DNA from: Megachile rotundata
Taxonomy: Eukaryota; Arthropoda; Insecta; Hymenoptera; Megachilidae
Direction: 5' to 3'
DNA length: 64,000 nt
NCBI RefSeq assembly: GCF_050947335.1
Contig: NC_134995.1
Span: 6,424,501 to 6,488,500, forward strand
Part shown: positions 12,790 through 26,004 of the stretch, in pieces
Layout: each line of letters begins with the position of its first letter
How positions within the stretch are numbered: the first letter of the stretch is position 1
The notes under the pieces: model-generated
What the model saw: the letters and a program-made list of their open reading frames with translations, nothing else
What the model was told of the DNA's origin: nothing
Database searches by the model: none
Translations under genes and position numbers: made by a program

Positions 12790-13900
12790 CAGTAAATTGG
12801 CAAGTAATATAAAAATGCAAGAGACATTTCCCTGCAAAGCCACAGCGAAGTTCATGTTGAGACCCCATCGAAAAATTTCTAAAGAGCGGTTCGATCACTT
12901 AGAACAAACACAACGAGAAGATTGCCGGCGTAAAAAGATTGCGGCGTTTACCCGCTCGAGATCGTAAATCGTCCGCGAGCGAACGTCGTATCGTGGAAAC
13001 AAAAGTGCTTTCTGATCGCGGCACTCGCTAAAAGCATCTATAGACTCAGAGAGCACGATAATAACGTTCGGTTACCGGGTTGGCACAGCTGGTAGGAGTG
13101 GCGTGCTATCGTTTTGCTAGGGTTGCCGGCAGCAACGTTGCGTCGCACGTGAAACAGGCGCGGAACGGAGCAGCTCCGAGCCACTTTATATTCAAAGCGC
13201 AGGCGGACGTCTCTGAAAATGCAATCGCAAAATACAATACCGTGCATTACCTATACCCTAGCGCGCCCCAGAAAGAGATATCGTAAAAGATGATGTTATA
13301 CATTATGCGGCGCGAGGCTTCCAACTCCCTTTCCACCCTGTCCCTCCTAAAACCCGCATCCCTTCTCCTCCCCCCGACGGCTGCTGCAACGTCCGTACCA
13401 CCGTAGGCGGCCGATACGTTAATAAAATTCGAGAGTTGAAAGGGGGCGAAGCTATGGATATACGTACTCCACCCACGATATTGGAGTATCCCCAAGGAAA
13501 ATCCTATTCCACTTTTTTCCTCACCCTCAACCACCCCCACCCTTACAGTCCCGCCCTCGGGATACAGGCGAAGATATGTGAAAAATCGTTCTCGAAGTCT
13601 CCGGCCCTTTTATTATTTATCGGCTGTGCCGTTTGTTCGCGTTGGGACCGGAAACAAAATTCCTCGCCCATTTCCGTGCAACCAGGAATCGCGCGGGGAT
13701 AGTATTTCTCGGCCAAGCTCGTTGACGTTCACTGTTAAATCGAAAATTGAAGAGCGAGCGAAATTGCTGGTGGTACTTCTTCGTTTCTATGATTTATCTG
13801 TTTCGTGTTGTTCGGAAGCTGTTAGGTGTTTTTGTTTGTATTTTTATATGCTGGACGGCAATGCCAGAATATTATAAGTATATTTATGAAATGCATATAA
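12790..13900. other. CpG-rich patch without a recognised gene
   Basis: GC-richer sequence with open frames of 68-99 codons on both strands. The frames are not supported by domain similarity or convincing splice signals. Nothing specific can be assigned. Confidence 0.45.
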
Positions 13901-14280
13901 ATAGAAAATTGTTATATTCACAAATGACTCAGAACGATAATTACAGAAATTAATAGAAATATATCTGATAAAATGACATGTCATACATGTATCATCATAA
14001 GTGTACTCCTAAATGAAGATTTTAGGAAAACAAAATTATAAAAAAAAAATAGTAGAAATAATGTTTATAAAATTCCGAAAGGTACCTACAAAATATAAGA
14101 AGAATAAATGAATGCTAATTTTGAAAGTGTTAGTAAGATATGTCATTAAAAGTAGAAGTTAATAATCAACCCTAAAAAATTTCAAAAGTGACATAATGTA
14201 CACATCATAAATTCTAATAACAAAGTCTGCTTAATTATGCTCCCCTCAACGCAACTCGGAAATGATAGCAATTTACCCTA
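13901..14280. other. AT-rich spacer, nothing seen
   Basis: Unique AT-rich sequence with no feature recognised. Confidence 0.6.
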
Positions 14281-15785
14281 AAAATATAAGAAGTTGTCGA
14301 ACAGTTTTTCACAGTCATCGAGCTGTCTGTTCCGTTAAAACGCGAAGCTAAGCTGCCGTCATTTACCGAAGCTCGTCGGAACAACACTGATAAAGACGAG
14401 AACTTAAGCGATTAAGCTGTACGAAAGGAAAGCCTCAGCGGTTTGGTGGTTTGCATTAACGGTCTCGACTCCAGGAAAGTGGGACGTATTTCACGGGGAA
14501 TTGCTGTCTACATCGACCATCGGGTAAGAAATAAAGCTGCAGCAATGGGCATGTATTCCCATGCTTTCGGTTCAATTACAGGCTGCTAGTCGGCCTGTTA
14601 ACATTTCCCGCGCTTCATTAAATCACCTTTACCGTTCCCGTAATATATTTCACATCGTTGCTTTCCCACCGCCGTTATAAATCACGCATTTTCGCCGACC
14701 TACCAAACACTTTTAAACCTTCCGTTTAACCGCACGCACCAGCAAAACCTGTCCGTATGAATAAAATATCCCTTGCAAAAGAATTTGCAATTTCTCGTTC
14801 GATTGAAGCTGTTTAAACATTAAACCCGTTCGTTTGGCGATACGACCAGAATCAGCAAAGAAAAAATTGGCGAGGACGGGCAATAAAACGATCTGTTTTC
14901 GCATGCATTTCATGGAGCAATCGATGGCGGACCGTGGAAAGAATTCAACGCGCACACACGCTCGCAAAGGGATCCGAGCGGAAGCTTTCTTCCCGGTGAC
15001 GCCGACGGGCCAATACCCAGTTCCCTGCTAACCCGGGTTCTTTTCACCGCGGCTAAAGGAAGGGTTCAAAGGGAGAGGAATAAGTCCAAGTCATACGACG
15101 GGGAGCGTTTCACGAGCGTTCGTTATCAGGATGTGAGAATCGCGCGGGTGAGCATGGATAAGCCGGGCCTGGTACAATGAGGCAGAATGTAGATCGTCGA
15201 AGACGAGAAGAGGACTACAGGGAGAGACGAGAAGTGGAAGAAGATAGGAAGGCCAACGGCGAAGTGCAGTTAGGGGGCGATCAGGATACAGAGAGGTCTG
15301 CGGCACCCGCGGCTACTCTTCTCTGTCTGGGTTTCATCCGGCGAGCTTTGCATGGAAATGCCGCCGCTGAATAACCCACCGACGCTAACTTCAGCACAAT
15401 GGTCGTCACATTATGTTGCGTCAGAAAGCACTAACGCCGGAGAAGCGAGCCTCGCTAACGTTTCTCCTCTTTCTTCGTCACTTTCTCATATTCCGTCTCT
15501 ATAATTCCTCTCCTCGTCACGCCCCGTGCCTTCTTCCGCGCGGTACACGCCTCGCTATCTTCCATGGGTATACCGCGATCCTCCACGCGTTTCTTCTGAA
15601 CGAGCGTGAAAAGCAGCCATTCACGAGAAACGGGGGCTGGTTAGAATACGTTACACTATCGTGATCTATTGTGAACGAGTAATACGCAAGATCGTGCAAC
15701 CGTGAAGAATTCATACTACGTTCCTATGCACCTGCTAACGCGAATTGATGCTACGTTTGTGGACTTCGTGCAATCTGTTTGTGGA
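14281..15785. other. CpG-rich patch without a recognised gene
   Basis: Several open frames of 65-84 codons overlap on both strands. A purine-rich segment at 15190-15250 (GAAGACGAGAAGAGG-type) gives an Arg/Glu-rich frame that looks compositional. No domain was recognised. Confidence 0.45.
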
Positions 15786-16280
15786 TTTGATTTTAAAAAG
15801 ATTTTTTTAGAAACTTTTATTAGTTTGAACATTAAATAACAATTGGTAAAACATTTAATTAAATTTGAAGGAAAATGCACATGTTCTGTTGCATGTAAGG
15901 ATAATAGACTGATAAAAAATCAAATAAAATGCACATGGCAGTGATGCGTTTTTCAATGAAACATGACCACTTGCAATCCTACTCTGTTCACACTTCACAA
16001 GCAATGTCCACAATCATTAACAGGTCACTCCAGTAATACTGTACCAATAAATGTCTAATAATAATATTAACTTCTTAGTGTTAAAAATAACTGACATAAC
16101 AGAATCATTAACTATAACTGTGTCCATACATGTACCCTATAACAATATATAAAAATTCGAAGAATAAAGTGAGAGAAAAGAGCATATTGCCAAAAACATA
16201 TATATGCATAGATGAAGTATACATGAAGAATATATATGAAGTACAGATTTGTATATCCGTGTACTCTTGGTGAAATATTC
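15786..16280. other. AT-rich spacer, nothing seen
   Basis: Unique AT-rich sequence with no repeat or coding signal. Confidence 0.6.
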
Positions 16281-17940
16281 TTGATGCCAGGAAAAACGAA
16301 TTAGTGCTAATTCTACGATGGGCCCTGCGGGTGTGTCACGTAGTACCGAAAGGGAGGGAATCGTCTAGGAATAACAGCGATTACTCACAGGGAACGTGCG
16401 ACTTGATACAAGAGCCATTCCTCCGGCAGCTCCTCCTCCGATAGTTCGTCTTAACCGCCGCGGGCGCATGGGGCTCGGTAGAGTTAATTGCAGAGCTTTG
16501 TCTGAGTCGCGGTGATACATGCAAGGGTACCTTCTCTTACCGTGAAGGGTGTCGTCGAGGGTCGATAACGTCGTCTCGAGATGAAACTGTCGTGCCCGGT
16601 GACGTGCGTTTAAATGGGTCAACTTGATACGATTCCGGTTCGGTATTTCCCTCAGATTTTCACGCGACTCTTCCGCAGGTAAGTTCGATGATAAACTGTG
16701 ACGCTTCCAAAAATTATGGCTATAGCTCGTAAACGTGACAAGTTATATTTATATCCGAAACGGTTCAGATGGAAATACGCTGTACGCGTCGGCTGTCGTT
16801 CACGAACAAAAAAGCGCGGGAAAGTTAACGTTAGAACGGTGACGTTGACAAAGTAGCAATATCTAGCGGCGCAGATTGATAGGATAACCCTCCCACGGGA
16901 TATGGAGCGTAATAAATACGACACGCGGCTGTAAAGGTGCATCTCGAAACATGCAAAGCAACGGAAAAAAGCGGCCGGACAAAGAATACGGCGCAGCCGG
17001 CATGGGCTGAACAGTCTGAAAAGAACGAAACGCACAAAACCGGCACCGTCTTCCGCGACAGAGGGCTCGCGAGTTTTTGCAAGTTAATCAGTATACTCTT
17101 CAGCTAGAGTTACAGCCCTGAAACCGGTCCTGCATCTTAGCAGGCTGGTACAATAGGACGTAACTTTGCATAGGACACGTACACGTAACAACTAACAACT
17201 AAAGCACTCCGTGGAGTCGGTAGAACTCACCCTTCCTCCAAGCCCTTGTTTCTCGATTCGTCTCTCTCAGACTGCCGGTGGTACAATAAGGAGAATCGGC
17301 GAAAGACAGAGAGGGAGGGAAAAGGAAAAGCCAAGAGGACTAAGGTCGAGGAGCGCTCTCATGAGCGTGCATATGTATCCATTATGCAAATTTCTCGCCT
17401 ATTACAATAAGCGAAGCCCTTGACATACCTTGGAGACTACCGTCTAGAACTCCCAACATTACCGCAACACGGCGACATGGTCCAAGAGGACAAATTCAAT
17501 TAGGACTCGGACGATAAGTTTGCGGGCTGAGTCAACCAGCCCTGAATCGTTTCGACCGGTGCCACGCTCGTAACTTGGGATCGACTTACGAGGGTTCCTA
17601 CGGAGACGAGCGTTGCATGAGAATGACTCCCGGCCCCGCTTGAAATTCGCGTTTCCTCTCCTACTTATTGCCACTTTAAGTTTCTTAAACGTGCTGAATT
17701 ATCCATGGAAGTTGAACGTTTATTTCCAACTCGAGAACAGACCGAATCTCGGCATACGTCTGAACACGTGGTTCGAAATCCGCAGGAATCCCTTTATCGC
17801 GGTTGCTAATAGCCAAAGTTTATCGTGCAATTTTCTGTGATGCTTCAATTACCGCCTGATTTACGGTGAAAAATTAGCGGCTAAATTACTGGTCACCAGA
17901 AATCTTCGAGTTTCGTGTCGGCGCCCTAAATGTTAGATAT
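16281..17940. other. CpG-rich patch with splice-like signals
   Basis: GC-rich sequence with many small open frames (70-127 codons) on both strands and no recognised domain. On the minus strand a short frame around 16365-16480 ends at a donor-like CCT|GTGAGT. On the plus strand there is a perfect CAG|GTAAGT at 16676-16684. These could mark an exon or a regulatory element of a long intron. Protein evidence is absent. Confidence 0.4.
16641..16684 (+). other. Perfect CAG|GTAAGT with acceptor-like context (ratchet-point or microexon candidate)
   Basis: The sequence ACTCTTCCGCAG|GTAAGT joins an acceptor-type AG to a perfect donor. A second acceptor-like TTTCCCTCAG ends at 16655, so a 23-nt microexon (16656-16678) is the alternative reading. 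Both are inference, and no flanking exon is known. Confidence 0.3.
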
Positions 17941-17947
17941 CCGCCTA

Positions 17948-18744
17948 CCGAAGTGTCAATTTTAATGAAACTTAGGAACTTTGAAGTGTCAATCCATTCT
18001 GATGAAACTTAACAATTTTGTAATTTTTATAAATTTATTAGACACACTTTTTGTAGCTACCATTTCAAACTTCAAAGGGGTGCAAAAAATTCTGTTAAAT
18101 ATTTCGAAACCCATTAAAAATACGGAAGTACAAAAATATTTATAAAAGTTCAATTTATTTTAAAACCGTGTTAAAAAACGGTACATTTTTCATTTTCTTC
18201 GTTGAATGTTAATTTTCATTCGTACAAAAAAAACTATGCATGTACAAAAATAAATTGGAATTTGTGAAGGTAAATATGTCGATAAAAGTCTGTGAAATAT
18301 TGAGAAATTTTTTAAAATTAAAAATCATTTATGATTTTATTGGTACGATAAAAAGTGTGAAAAGAATTGTAATCAATCAACTAACACAACATGGTGTATC
18401 GCACGTACAGGATGTTCCAAAAATATGTACTCATACGTTCACTGACAATTACACATATCTGGTGAAGGTGTTATGCAGTACTATTTTTTAACAGAGATAA
18501 TTTTTGCAAATTTTGCAGTAATTCGTCGAGAACACATTTCATTCACATCACAAATATTGAACTATTTTTGTCTAAGAAAGTATGTTCTGCACTTCTTTGT
18601 GGTTTCAACTCAAATAAGCTACGAAAAACGTGTCTGATAAACTTACAAGGGCTATAAAACTGCCAAGGACTAAAATCAAGTTTCGTCAAAATTGATGAAT
18701 GATATTTTGGTCCATTTTATTAAAATTGTTGATTGACACTTCGG
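17948..18744. mobile_element. Foldback-type DNA element with imperfect inverted arms, unclassified
   Basis: The left end starts CCGAAGTGTCAAT and the right end finishes ATTGACACTTCGG, a 13-bp perfect inverted pair. Further in, GACACACTTTTTGTAGCT (from about 18040) pairs imperfectly with AGCTACGAAAAACGTGTC (18617-18634), so the arms extend roughly 100-150 bp. Within the left arm GAAGTGTCAAT recurs 34 bp later. A clear target-site duplication was not found, so the boundaries may be slightly off. The interior (about 500 bp) has only an AT-rich 83-codon frame without transposase motifs. It is probably a non-autonomous relic. Confidence 0.5.
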
Positions 18745-18759
18745 TTGTTATCTCTCCGT

Positions 18760-20280
18760 GTCCCAAATTAATGGCAGCTGAGCTGTCGATCTCTGGTCCG
18801 TGTCGTTCATTTGTCCCTTCTGTACTTCTATCCCTCTTAAGCGTCCCTCCTTACGAAGATTCTCATTACTTAAGGCGGCGCATTACCATGTTGATTTCCC
18901 GCGGGAACAGTTACCGAAACTTTCTCGAATCCATCCAGCTCCCTCATTACCGGATAACACGGCACGTTCTTTGCATAATTCGAATTCGTTCGCGTTCAAT
19001 TAGGACCTAATACGTGGGCCGCGATTTAACAGTTTTTAATAAAACACGTTAATTGGTGGTCGATTAAAGTTGTCGTTAAAGCTGATTAAACTTGTCGTCG
19101 AAGCACGTGATTTCTTGTCGCTCATCGAATCCGTGCAGCAGTTTTGAATCAGCGTGTTACGAGTTTACGCTTGCCAGGCCGGTACTCGTGTAAAAGCTCC
19201 GTGAAAGCCATTATCGCCGGTCCTGACCCCTCGTACGTCCATCGTTCTCTTTCTCTGCGGGTGTACTGCTATTTCGAGCGAGCAGGTTAAAGAACTTGAC
19301 GGTCAGAGAACAAGGGGACGAATCGAATCGTGAGGGTCAACGGATAGGGGTGGTGGGGGGCCAGCAGCTATATAGCGACAAATACTTTGTTCTGGCCGGC
19401 TTCCTATCCGCCTACTCCCAATAAAAAGAAACAAAAACCCATTGTTGGCCATTCTGTGGGTGGTGGGCTGGCTGGGTGATCCATCAGGGCTCGAATGGGG
19501 AAGGCTTGGGGGTAACAGGGGATGGAACACACCGAAGCCTGCCTGGCTGACTGGTTGGGGGTGAGTAATTAACCAGGCCTGCCTACTCTGTGCTTCTACT
19601 GGTCTGTCTGTTTGCACTGGAACCTTATGTACCGGAATAACGGTTGGATGGTGGCTGCATGAACAACCTATCAAGCTGGATGCTTAAACACGAACCTGGC
19701 TTGTACTTTTTCCGATTGTCATTGATTTATAGGCCCATAGTTTCAGCAACGGTGGTTTTTCGAGCGCAGAAAATCGCCGGTAGTTTTTGTGCCATGGGGG
19801 TCCGATAGAAATCTGCGAGACTACGATGGAAGCAATTATCCTTTCTCGAGGAGGACGTTATTCACGGCCGGGATAAACGGTTACGACACCCTCGGACGTT
19901 TTCGCGTTGCTAATGCGTGTAATCTGCAGTGTATAGAGTTGCCGGAAATAGATACAACGGGTGATACGTAATGTCGATTGGAACGAAGCTAAACGCAAAT
20001 TCGATCCTTCATCACGAACGCTAATGTCAAATTACTACCACGGAGTACCGTTAATCACGGCAGGAGGTGGAGCATCGCTCGTTCCGAGTTATCTGCAGCG
20101 TACTGGTCATTAAATTCAATTTACATATAAATTTGAATTATTTTATCGATCCGTTGCTCGTACAATCGTAATTAGGTGATAGAATTGTAACGACCGGACC
20201 AATTCGCCGCGCAGTGCGGGGTGTTTAGATACTTCCATCTTTTGTTCTCTAATTACGAACAGCAATTTTTACACTTCTTT
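18760..20280. other. Mixed spacer with a G-rich stretch, no gene seen
   Basis: GC-richer overall. The interval 19320-19680 contains many G runs and GGCTGGCTGGGTG-type words, with a 123-codon frame on the minus strand rich in Pro/Ser/His that I attribute to composition. No domain was recognised. Confidence 0.45.
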
Positions 20281-21400
20281 GCACTGAATTACAAATACAA
20301 TTTTATTAAACGTACATATACGTATAAATATATTGACTATGTTATTCAATTGGTTATTTTTTATTTTTAGTTTTAATAAATCTTGCTGTTTGATTAATAA
20401 TTTATGCAACTTTATTAAACTTCGGATTTTTGGGTAAATTTATTCTACTGCTAATTTTAGTATGGATAATATTCATGGTGGGAAGTGTTTTGGAAAACAT
20501 CAGATAATTATTATTATTATGATTTTATTATAATATTATTATGATTAATAGAATTTGTGTTATAAGGTGAAGTACCTATTTATAAAAATTATCGCTGATT
20601 GTTTATTGACATCATTAAAATTTGAATTCAATTAATTAATGAACTTATAATTAGAATTTAGTTGTGCAATAAATTTATCAAAATTAGAATTGCATTGTCA
20701 AATAAACTTATTAAAATTAGAATTTAATTATCTAGCAAATGAAGTATTCGATCAATTAATTAAAATTATAATTTGTCTAATAAACTTATTACAATTAAAA
20801 TTTAAATATTCAATGAATTTATTAAAATTATGATATAATTCTTTAATGAACTATAATTAAAATTTAATTGTTTAATGACTGAATTTCTCAAAGTTCATAA
20901 TTTTTAATGAATTTATGAAAATTAATTATTAATCAGATAAATGAAAATATATTATAAATCTTTAGACGTATATATTCTGAAAAAAAAACTGTTTAATTAT
21001 ACCATGTTTCATATGTAACCTAAATGATTTTTAAACCTGAACATAACAAAAGCTACATTTATAAGCACCATGTTTCCTACCCTTTTTTTATATCAATTAT
21101 TGCATTGAATGTACCACTTCCTTTCTTCTGTAGTAAAACCGACATGAATATGTATTTACATTTGCGTAACAGCATGACTAAAATTTTCAAATTGAAAGTC
21201 ATTTGAAAGTCATGCTATTATGCGTGTTAAAAGCACACTCATGTTATAGGAGTCATGAGTTTTTTTACACTCGCATAAAAAGACGTTAAAACTGTCATTT
21301 GTGAGAATTCTGTTTTCTATCTTGTTCGCTCTTTGAATTACGTATGGAAATTTTCTCGTATCTTTATGGTAGGGTAAACTCTGCTTAGTTTGTGATACAG
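20281..21400. repeat. AT-rich spacer with diffuse AATTTATTAAAATTAGA repeats
   Basis: Between about 20590 and 20930, words such as AAACTTATTAAAATTAGAAT recur every 40 bp or so with heavy divergence, giving a weak tandem structure. The remaining sequence is unique and AT-rich. No coding signal. Confidence 0.5.
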
Positions 21401-21417
21401 GTACGTGATGTTATTAA

Positions 21418-21880
21418 TTAAAAAACTGTACATTATTATTGTACATTATTATTGTATATTATTATTGCATATTATTATCGTACATTATTATTGTACATTA
21501 ATATTGTATATTATTATTGTATATTATTATTGTACATTATTATTGTATATTATTGTTGTGCATTATTATTGTACATTATTATTGTTCATTATTATTGTAT
21601 ATTATTGTTGTGCATTATTTTTGTACATTATTATTGTACATTATAATTGTACATTATTATTGTACATTATTATTGTATATTATTGTTGTGCATTATTATT
21701 GTATATTATTGTTGTGCATTATTATTGTACACTATTATTGTTCATTATTATTGTATATTATTGTTGTGCATTATTTTTGTACATTATTATTGTACATTAT
21801 AATTGTACATTATAATTGTACATTATTATTGTACATTATTATTTTACACTATTATTGCACATTATTGTCATTATTTATTA
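21418..21880 (+). repeat. 13-bp minisatellite (ACATTATTATTGT) with 156-bp higher-order repeat
   Basis: About 35 copies of a 13-bp unit ACATTATTATTGT with variants ATATTATTGTTGT, GCATTATTTTTGT and ACATTATAATTGT. The variant series around TTCATT recurs 156 bp apart (21585 and 21741), exactly 12 units, so the array grew partly by copying a 12-unit block. Because 13 is not a multiple of 3, each frame cycles through the same 13-residue peptide, giving open frames of 64-136 codons in all three plus-strand frames. They are not genes. Confidence 0.92.
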
Positions 21881-21889
21881 TTAACACAT

Positions 21890-22550
21890 AATTATTAACA
21901 AAATGATTAAATATGCAGTGAATGTTTTTTCGAGTCAAGAGTTCGAGACAATGTTAGTGTTATATCAGAGAAGAGATATGCATCGTACAGAAACATGGTG
22001 GACTAAGGAATAAAGAGTGCGTTACTCCACTCTAGCTTACGAGGTACGAAGACAACGAAGTAGATTGTGTTCGTAGAAACTCGAACCGGGAAGGCAAAGA
22101 AATGGCGGCAATGGCGAACACGACGAGGGCGAAGACGGTGATGATGGATTGTGCTTTGCGTGTAAATATTTCACACTACACTCATCACAATTTTCGTTTC
22201 AGCCCGGCGTTCCGCACCGTCATAACTTTGCGTCGAGCCTCGGGTTCGGCCACTCCGTTTCTTTCCTTTTGTATCCACTTTCTCACTGTCAAACACTTAA
22301 ATCGAGACAAGATGCGATTTTAATCACTCGGTTTGTTTCGCAGTATCATGTTCGCGAGCTGCGGCTATACGTTTTCCAATTACTTAAGTGATCGTTTAAC
22401 TTACATTTCTCTTATTTCGTTTCCTCTTATAATATCGTGTTGTAGTATCGATTTTTTGGTAATAAATAGAACCTTGCTTTTATTTTTGATGTCCATTTGT
22501 GATAATAGTTTTGTGGAACTTAATGGGAATTTGGAAATTGGAGGAAATGA
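21890..22550. other. Mixed spacer with a YY1/PHO-like motif
   Basis: A GC-richer stretch around 22010-22330 contains AAATGGCGGCAATGGCG at 22100-22116, a strong match to the YY1/PHO recognition word. Open frames of 73-80 codons are unsupported. Confidence 0.4.
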
Positions 22551-22554
22551 AGTT

Positions 22555-23345
22555 TGATAATTTTGGAATTAAGTTTGGTAATTTAGAAATTAAGATAGAT
22601 AATATTTAACGGTATAGAAATTCAGCTATAAGAAATTTGATAATTTAGAAATTAAGATAGATAATATTTAATTGTTTAGAAATTCAGCTACAAGAAATTT
22701 GGTAATTTAGATATTTAATTAGATGAAATTTAATGATTTAGAAATTGAGCTAGATAACATTTAATGGTTTAGAAATTAAGCTAAGAGAAATTGTATGATT
22801 TAGATATTAAATTAGATGAAATTTAATGATTTAGAAATTGAGCTAGATGAAATTTGATAATTAAGAAATTAAGAAAGATAAAATTTCATAACTGAGAAAT
22901 TAAGCTAAATAACATTCGTTGGTTTAGAAATTAAGCTACAAGAAATTTGATAATTTGTACATAAAATTAGATGAAATCTAATACTTTGGAAATTGAGCTA
23001 CATGAAATTTGATAATTGAGTAATTTGAGAAATTTGATAATTAAATTTGATCATTTCGAAATTGAACTATATGAAATTTCATAATTTAGCAATTAAACTA
23101 CATGAAATTTGATAATTGAGAAAGAAAGCTAGATGAAATTTGATAATTGGGAAATTAAGCTAGATAAAATTCAAGGGTTTAGAAATATAACTACAAGAAA
23201 TTTGATATGAAATTTTAAATATTAAATTAAATGAAATTTGATGGTTTAAATATTAAGCTAGATGAAACTTTGGTATTGTAGAAAGTAAACTAGATAAAAT
23301 CTGATTATTTAGAAATTGATCTAGATGAAATTTGATAATTAAACA
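22555..23345 (+). repeat. 31-bp tandem repeat
   Basis: About 25 diverged copies of a 31-bp unit beginning GAAATTGAGCTAGATGAAAT and continuing TTGATAATTAA. The block runs directly into the octamer array at 23.4 kb. Stops occur in the units, so no long frame results. Confidence 0.85.
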
Positions 23346-23399
23346 AAAAATGAAGTAAAGAATTTATGTATTTATTATTGTAACATTTAATTCCTGATA

Positions 23400-24230
23400 T
23401 ATATTTGACTCCCAAATTTTCAAATTTAAAAAATGAAAAATTTAGAAGTTTAGAAATTTATCAATTTAAAAATTTGAAAATGTAAAAATATAGAAACTTA
23501 GAAATCCAAAAATTGAGAAATTAAGCAAGTAACAAAATGAAAAATGGAGACATTGAGAAATTAGAAAATTAGGGAATTAGAAAAAAAAGAAAATGGAAAA
23601 TTGGGAAATTGACTAATTAGCAGATTGGGAAGTTGGAAACATGGGGAATTGAGGAATTGGAAAATTAAGAAATTGAGTAATTGGGTAATTGGAAAATTGG
23701 GAAACTGGGAAACTGGAAAATTGAGAAATTGGGAAACTGGGGAATCGGGAAATTGGGAAATTGGGAATCTGGAAAGCTGGGAAATTAGGAAATTGGGAAA
23801 TTGGGAAGTTGGAAAATTGGGAAGTTGGAAAATTGGGAAATTGAGATATTGAGAAATTAAGAAATGGGGAAATTGGGAAATTAAGAAATTGAGAAATTGG
23901 AAAATTAAGAAATTGGGAAAGTGGGAAGCAGGGAAACTGGGGAATCGGGAAATTGGGGAATTGGGAAATGAAGTAACTAGAAAGCTGGGATATTGAGAAA
24001 TTGGAAAGTTGGAAAATTGGAAAATTGGTATATCAAGAAATTAAGAAATTGGGAAATTGGGAAATTGGAAAATTGGAAGATTGGGAAGTTAAGAAATTGT
24101 CGACATGAAAAATTGAGAATTTGGCAAATTAAAAAAATAAGAAACTGCAAAATCCAGAAATTCACAAATTTGATAATTTGACAATTCCGAAATTTAATCA
24201 TTTTCAAATTTACTCATATCAAACCTCCCA
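23400..24230 (+). repeat. Octamer minisatellite GGGAAATT (array B)
   Basis: Consecutive 8-bp units GGGAAATT, GGGAAGTT, GGAAAATT, GAGAAATT and AAGAAATT run for about 800 bp. The best-preserved units lie at 23630-24080 and the edges grade into AAATTTAGAAA-type decay. Open frames on both strands (Asn-Trp-Glu-Ile or Phe-Pro-Ile repeats) are by-products. Confidence 0.93.
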
Positions 24231-24234
24231 AACT

Positions 24235-26000
24235 GAAAAATATCACTATTACATCCCACATTCACTACTCAATCCCCCCTACTTCCATTAAAGACCAAAA
24301 ATAAACAAACTGCCCAAGTACACAATAACCGAAAACGTCCTCGTAGAAAATATATCCGTAATATACCTAGGATCACTTTCAATTTGTAGCAGCATCAATC
24401 TAAGAAATCATATCTAAGCAACAACGTATCTGGCATGTGGTCAGACGAGGTCGTCTACAGGATATCAGGATCCCGTGTCCTCTTCCTATATGGCTACGAT
24501 CCAAGCGAAGTCTCCTCGGCATCTACGCTCGAGCCGTCTTCCTTTTTCGGTTTTCTCCCTTAATCCTCGTCTCCTTCTTTAATCCATCAATGGCACGGTG
24601 AAAGGCACACGGAGATACGATGAGATCTAATACCAAAATGGATTTAGCCGTTATAGGATACGGCCACTGGAGAAATAAGTATGACGAACGGGCGGGATCC
24701 GGCTAAATCCATCATCCTGGCTGCCGTCGCTGCCATTCCCTCGACGGCGCATTGAAATGCAGTTTAAAATATAACGCAGCCACATCGGCGAAACGTGGAC
24801 GATAACGAAAGAGGCTGTGAGATAACCGAAACTGGCGACGAATCCACGTAATTGTATATAGTAGCGTGGAAATTACGTTTTCCGCTGGGATTTTCACCTA
24901 ACGTTCTAAAAGTTTACCGAGCGAATGCGATGTTTGGATTTAGTGCACGACGTTTTGGTGTCGTGTGCAATATTGGTTGATTTTGTAGTTTGCGTAAATT
25001 GGAGGTCTTTGAAACGATAAGAATTGTGTAAAGAGTTGTAGTATTTTATATTGCATAAGTTAGTGATTGTAATTTTAGTTAGATTAGAATTTAGTAGATG
25101 ATTCGAATTTTAATTAGTGATTAGATATGGGTTACCATACTGATATTGTGATTGTTTTTTATTAATTTCTATTTCTGCTTTCAATACATTTTTTAATCAT
25201 TTTTAGTAATAATTAAAGTTATGGCGTTCGTGGTAGTATAAGAGAAACATTTACACTCATAGTACATCGCCATTGAGTAGTTACATAACCTAATCAATTA
25301 TGAAAAACATACACATACGAACTTAGATTATATAAATTGTATGTAATTACACAAATAGTAATTTAAACTAAATAAATTTTCAAACACAGAAATATAAATA
25401 TTTCAAGTTTAATATTAAAAATTTTAAGGTAAAGAATTTATGCACATTAAATTAATAGATTTGTAAATTTTCCAATTTTTAAATTTATATGCTCTTTTAT
25501 TTTACAAGTTTCGAATCCATATTTTCACAAATTTACAAGATGAGAAGTTATTAAATGTACAAATTTAAAAATTTCATTTTGATCTATCAAAAATCGAACA
25601 TACAAATATCTTGAAAACAAATCTACAAAAGAATGCTTTATTTCAAAGCCAATAGAAACTTAATTACTTTTTTCATTCACACTTTTATTCAATAGTGTTG
25701 AAAAGTTACGGAAGAAATTTTACATCACTACTTGCCTGAATCTTCATTGACCTTCGACAATAATAATAAAAAACTAATCACGTTTTCATACAAAAAACAA
25801 CTGTACGTTACATTTGAAGCAATGCATTTTTAAACCATCTGCGAGTTATAAAAACGATTCATTTTTCACTAGGTAAATCACTACCTACTTCAGTCAAGAT
25901 ATGAAAGAAGGTGTCGCCAGAGTTTGCGCAGCCATTAAAGTAGATTCCATTAATCAAGCAGAACAGTTCTTCAGCATGTTAGATAATGGATTGATATTAA
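24235..26000. other. Spacer with a small GC-richer part, no gene seen
   Basis: The stretch 24420-24900 is CpG-rich; the rest is AT-rich. At 25862-25878 ATTTTTCACTAG|GTAAAT has an acceptor-plus-donor form on the plus strand, but the donor is weak. No protein family was recognised. Confidence 0.45.
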
Positions 26001-26004
26001 AGGC

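Noticed and set aside
16365..16622. Minus-strand 85-codon frame with a donor-like GTGAGT after Arg-Thr-Phe-Pro
   Set aside because: No acceptor, homologue or conserved motif supports an exon. Kept only as a note in the patch description.
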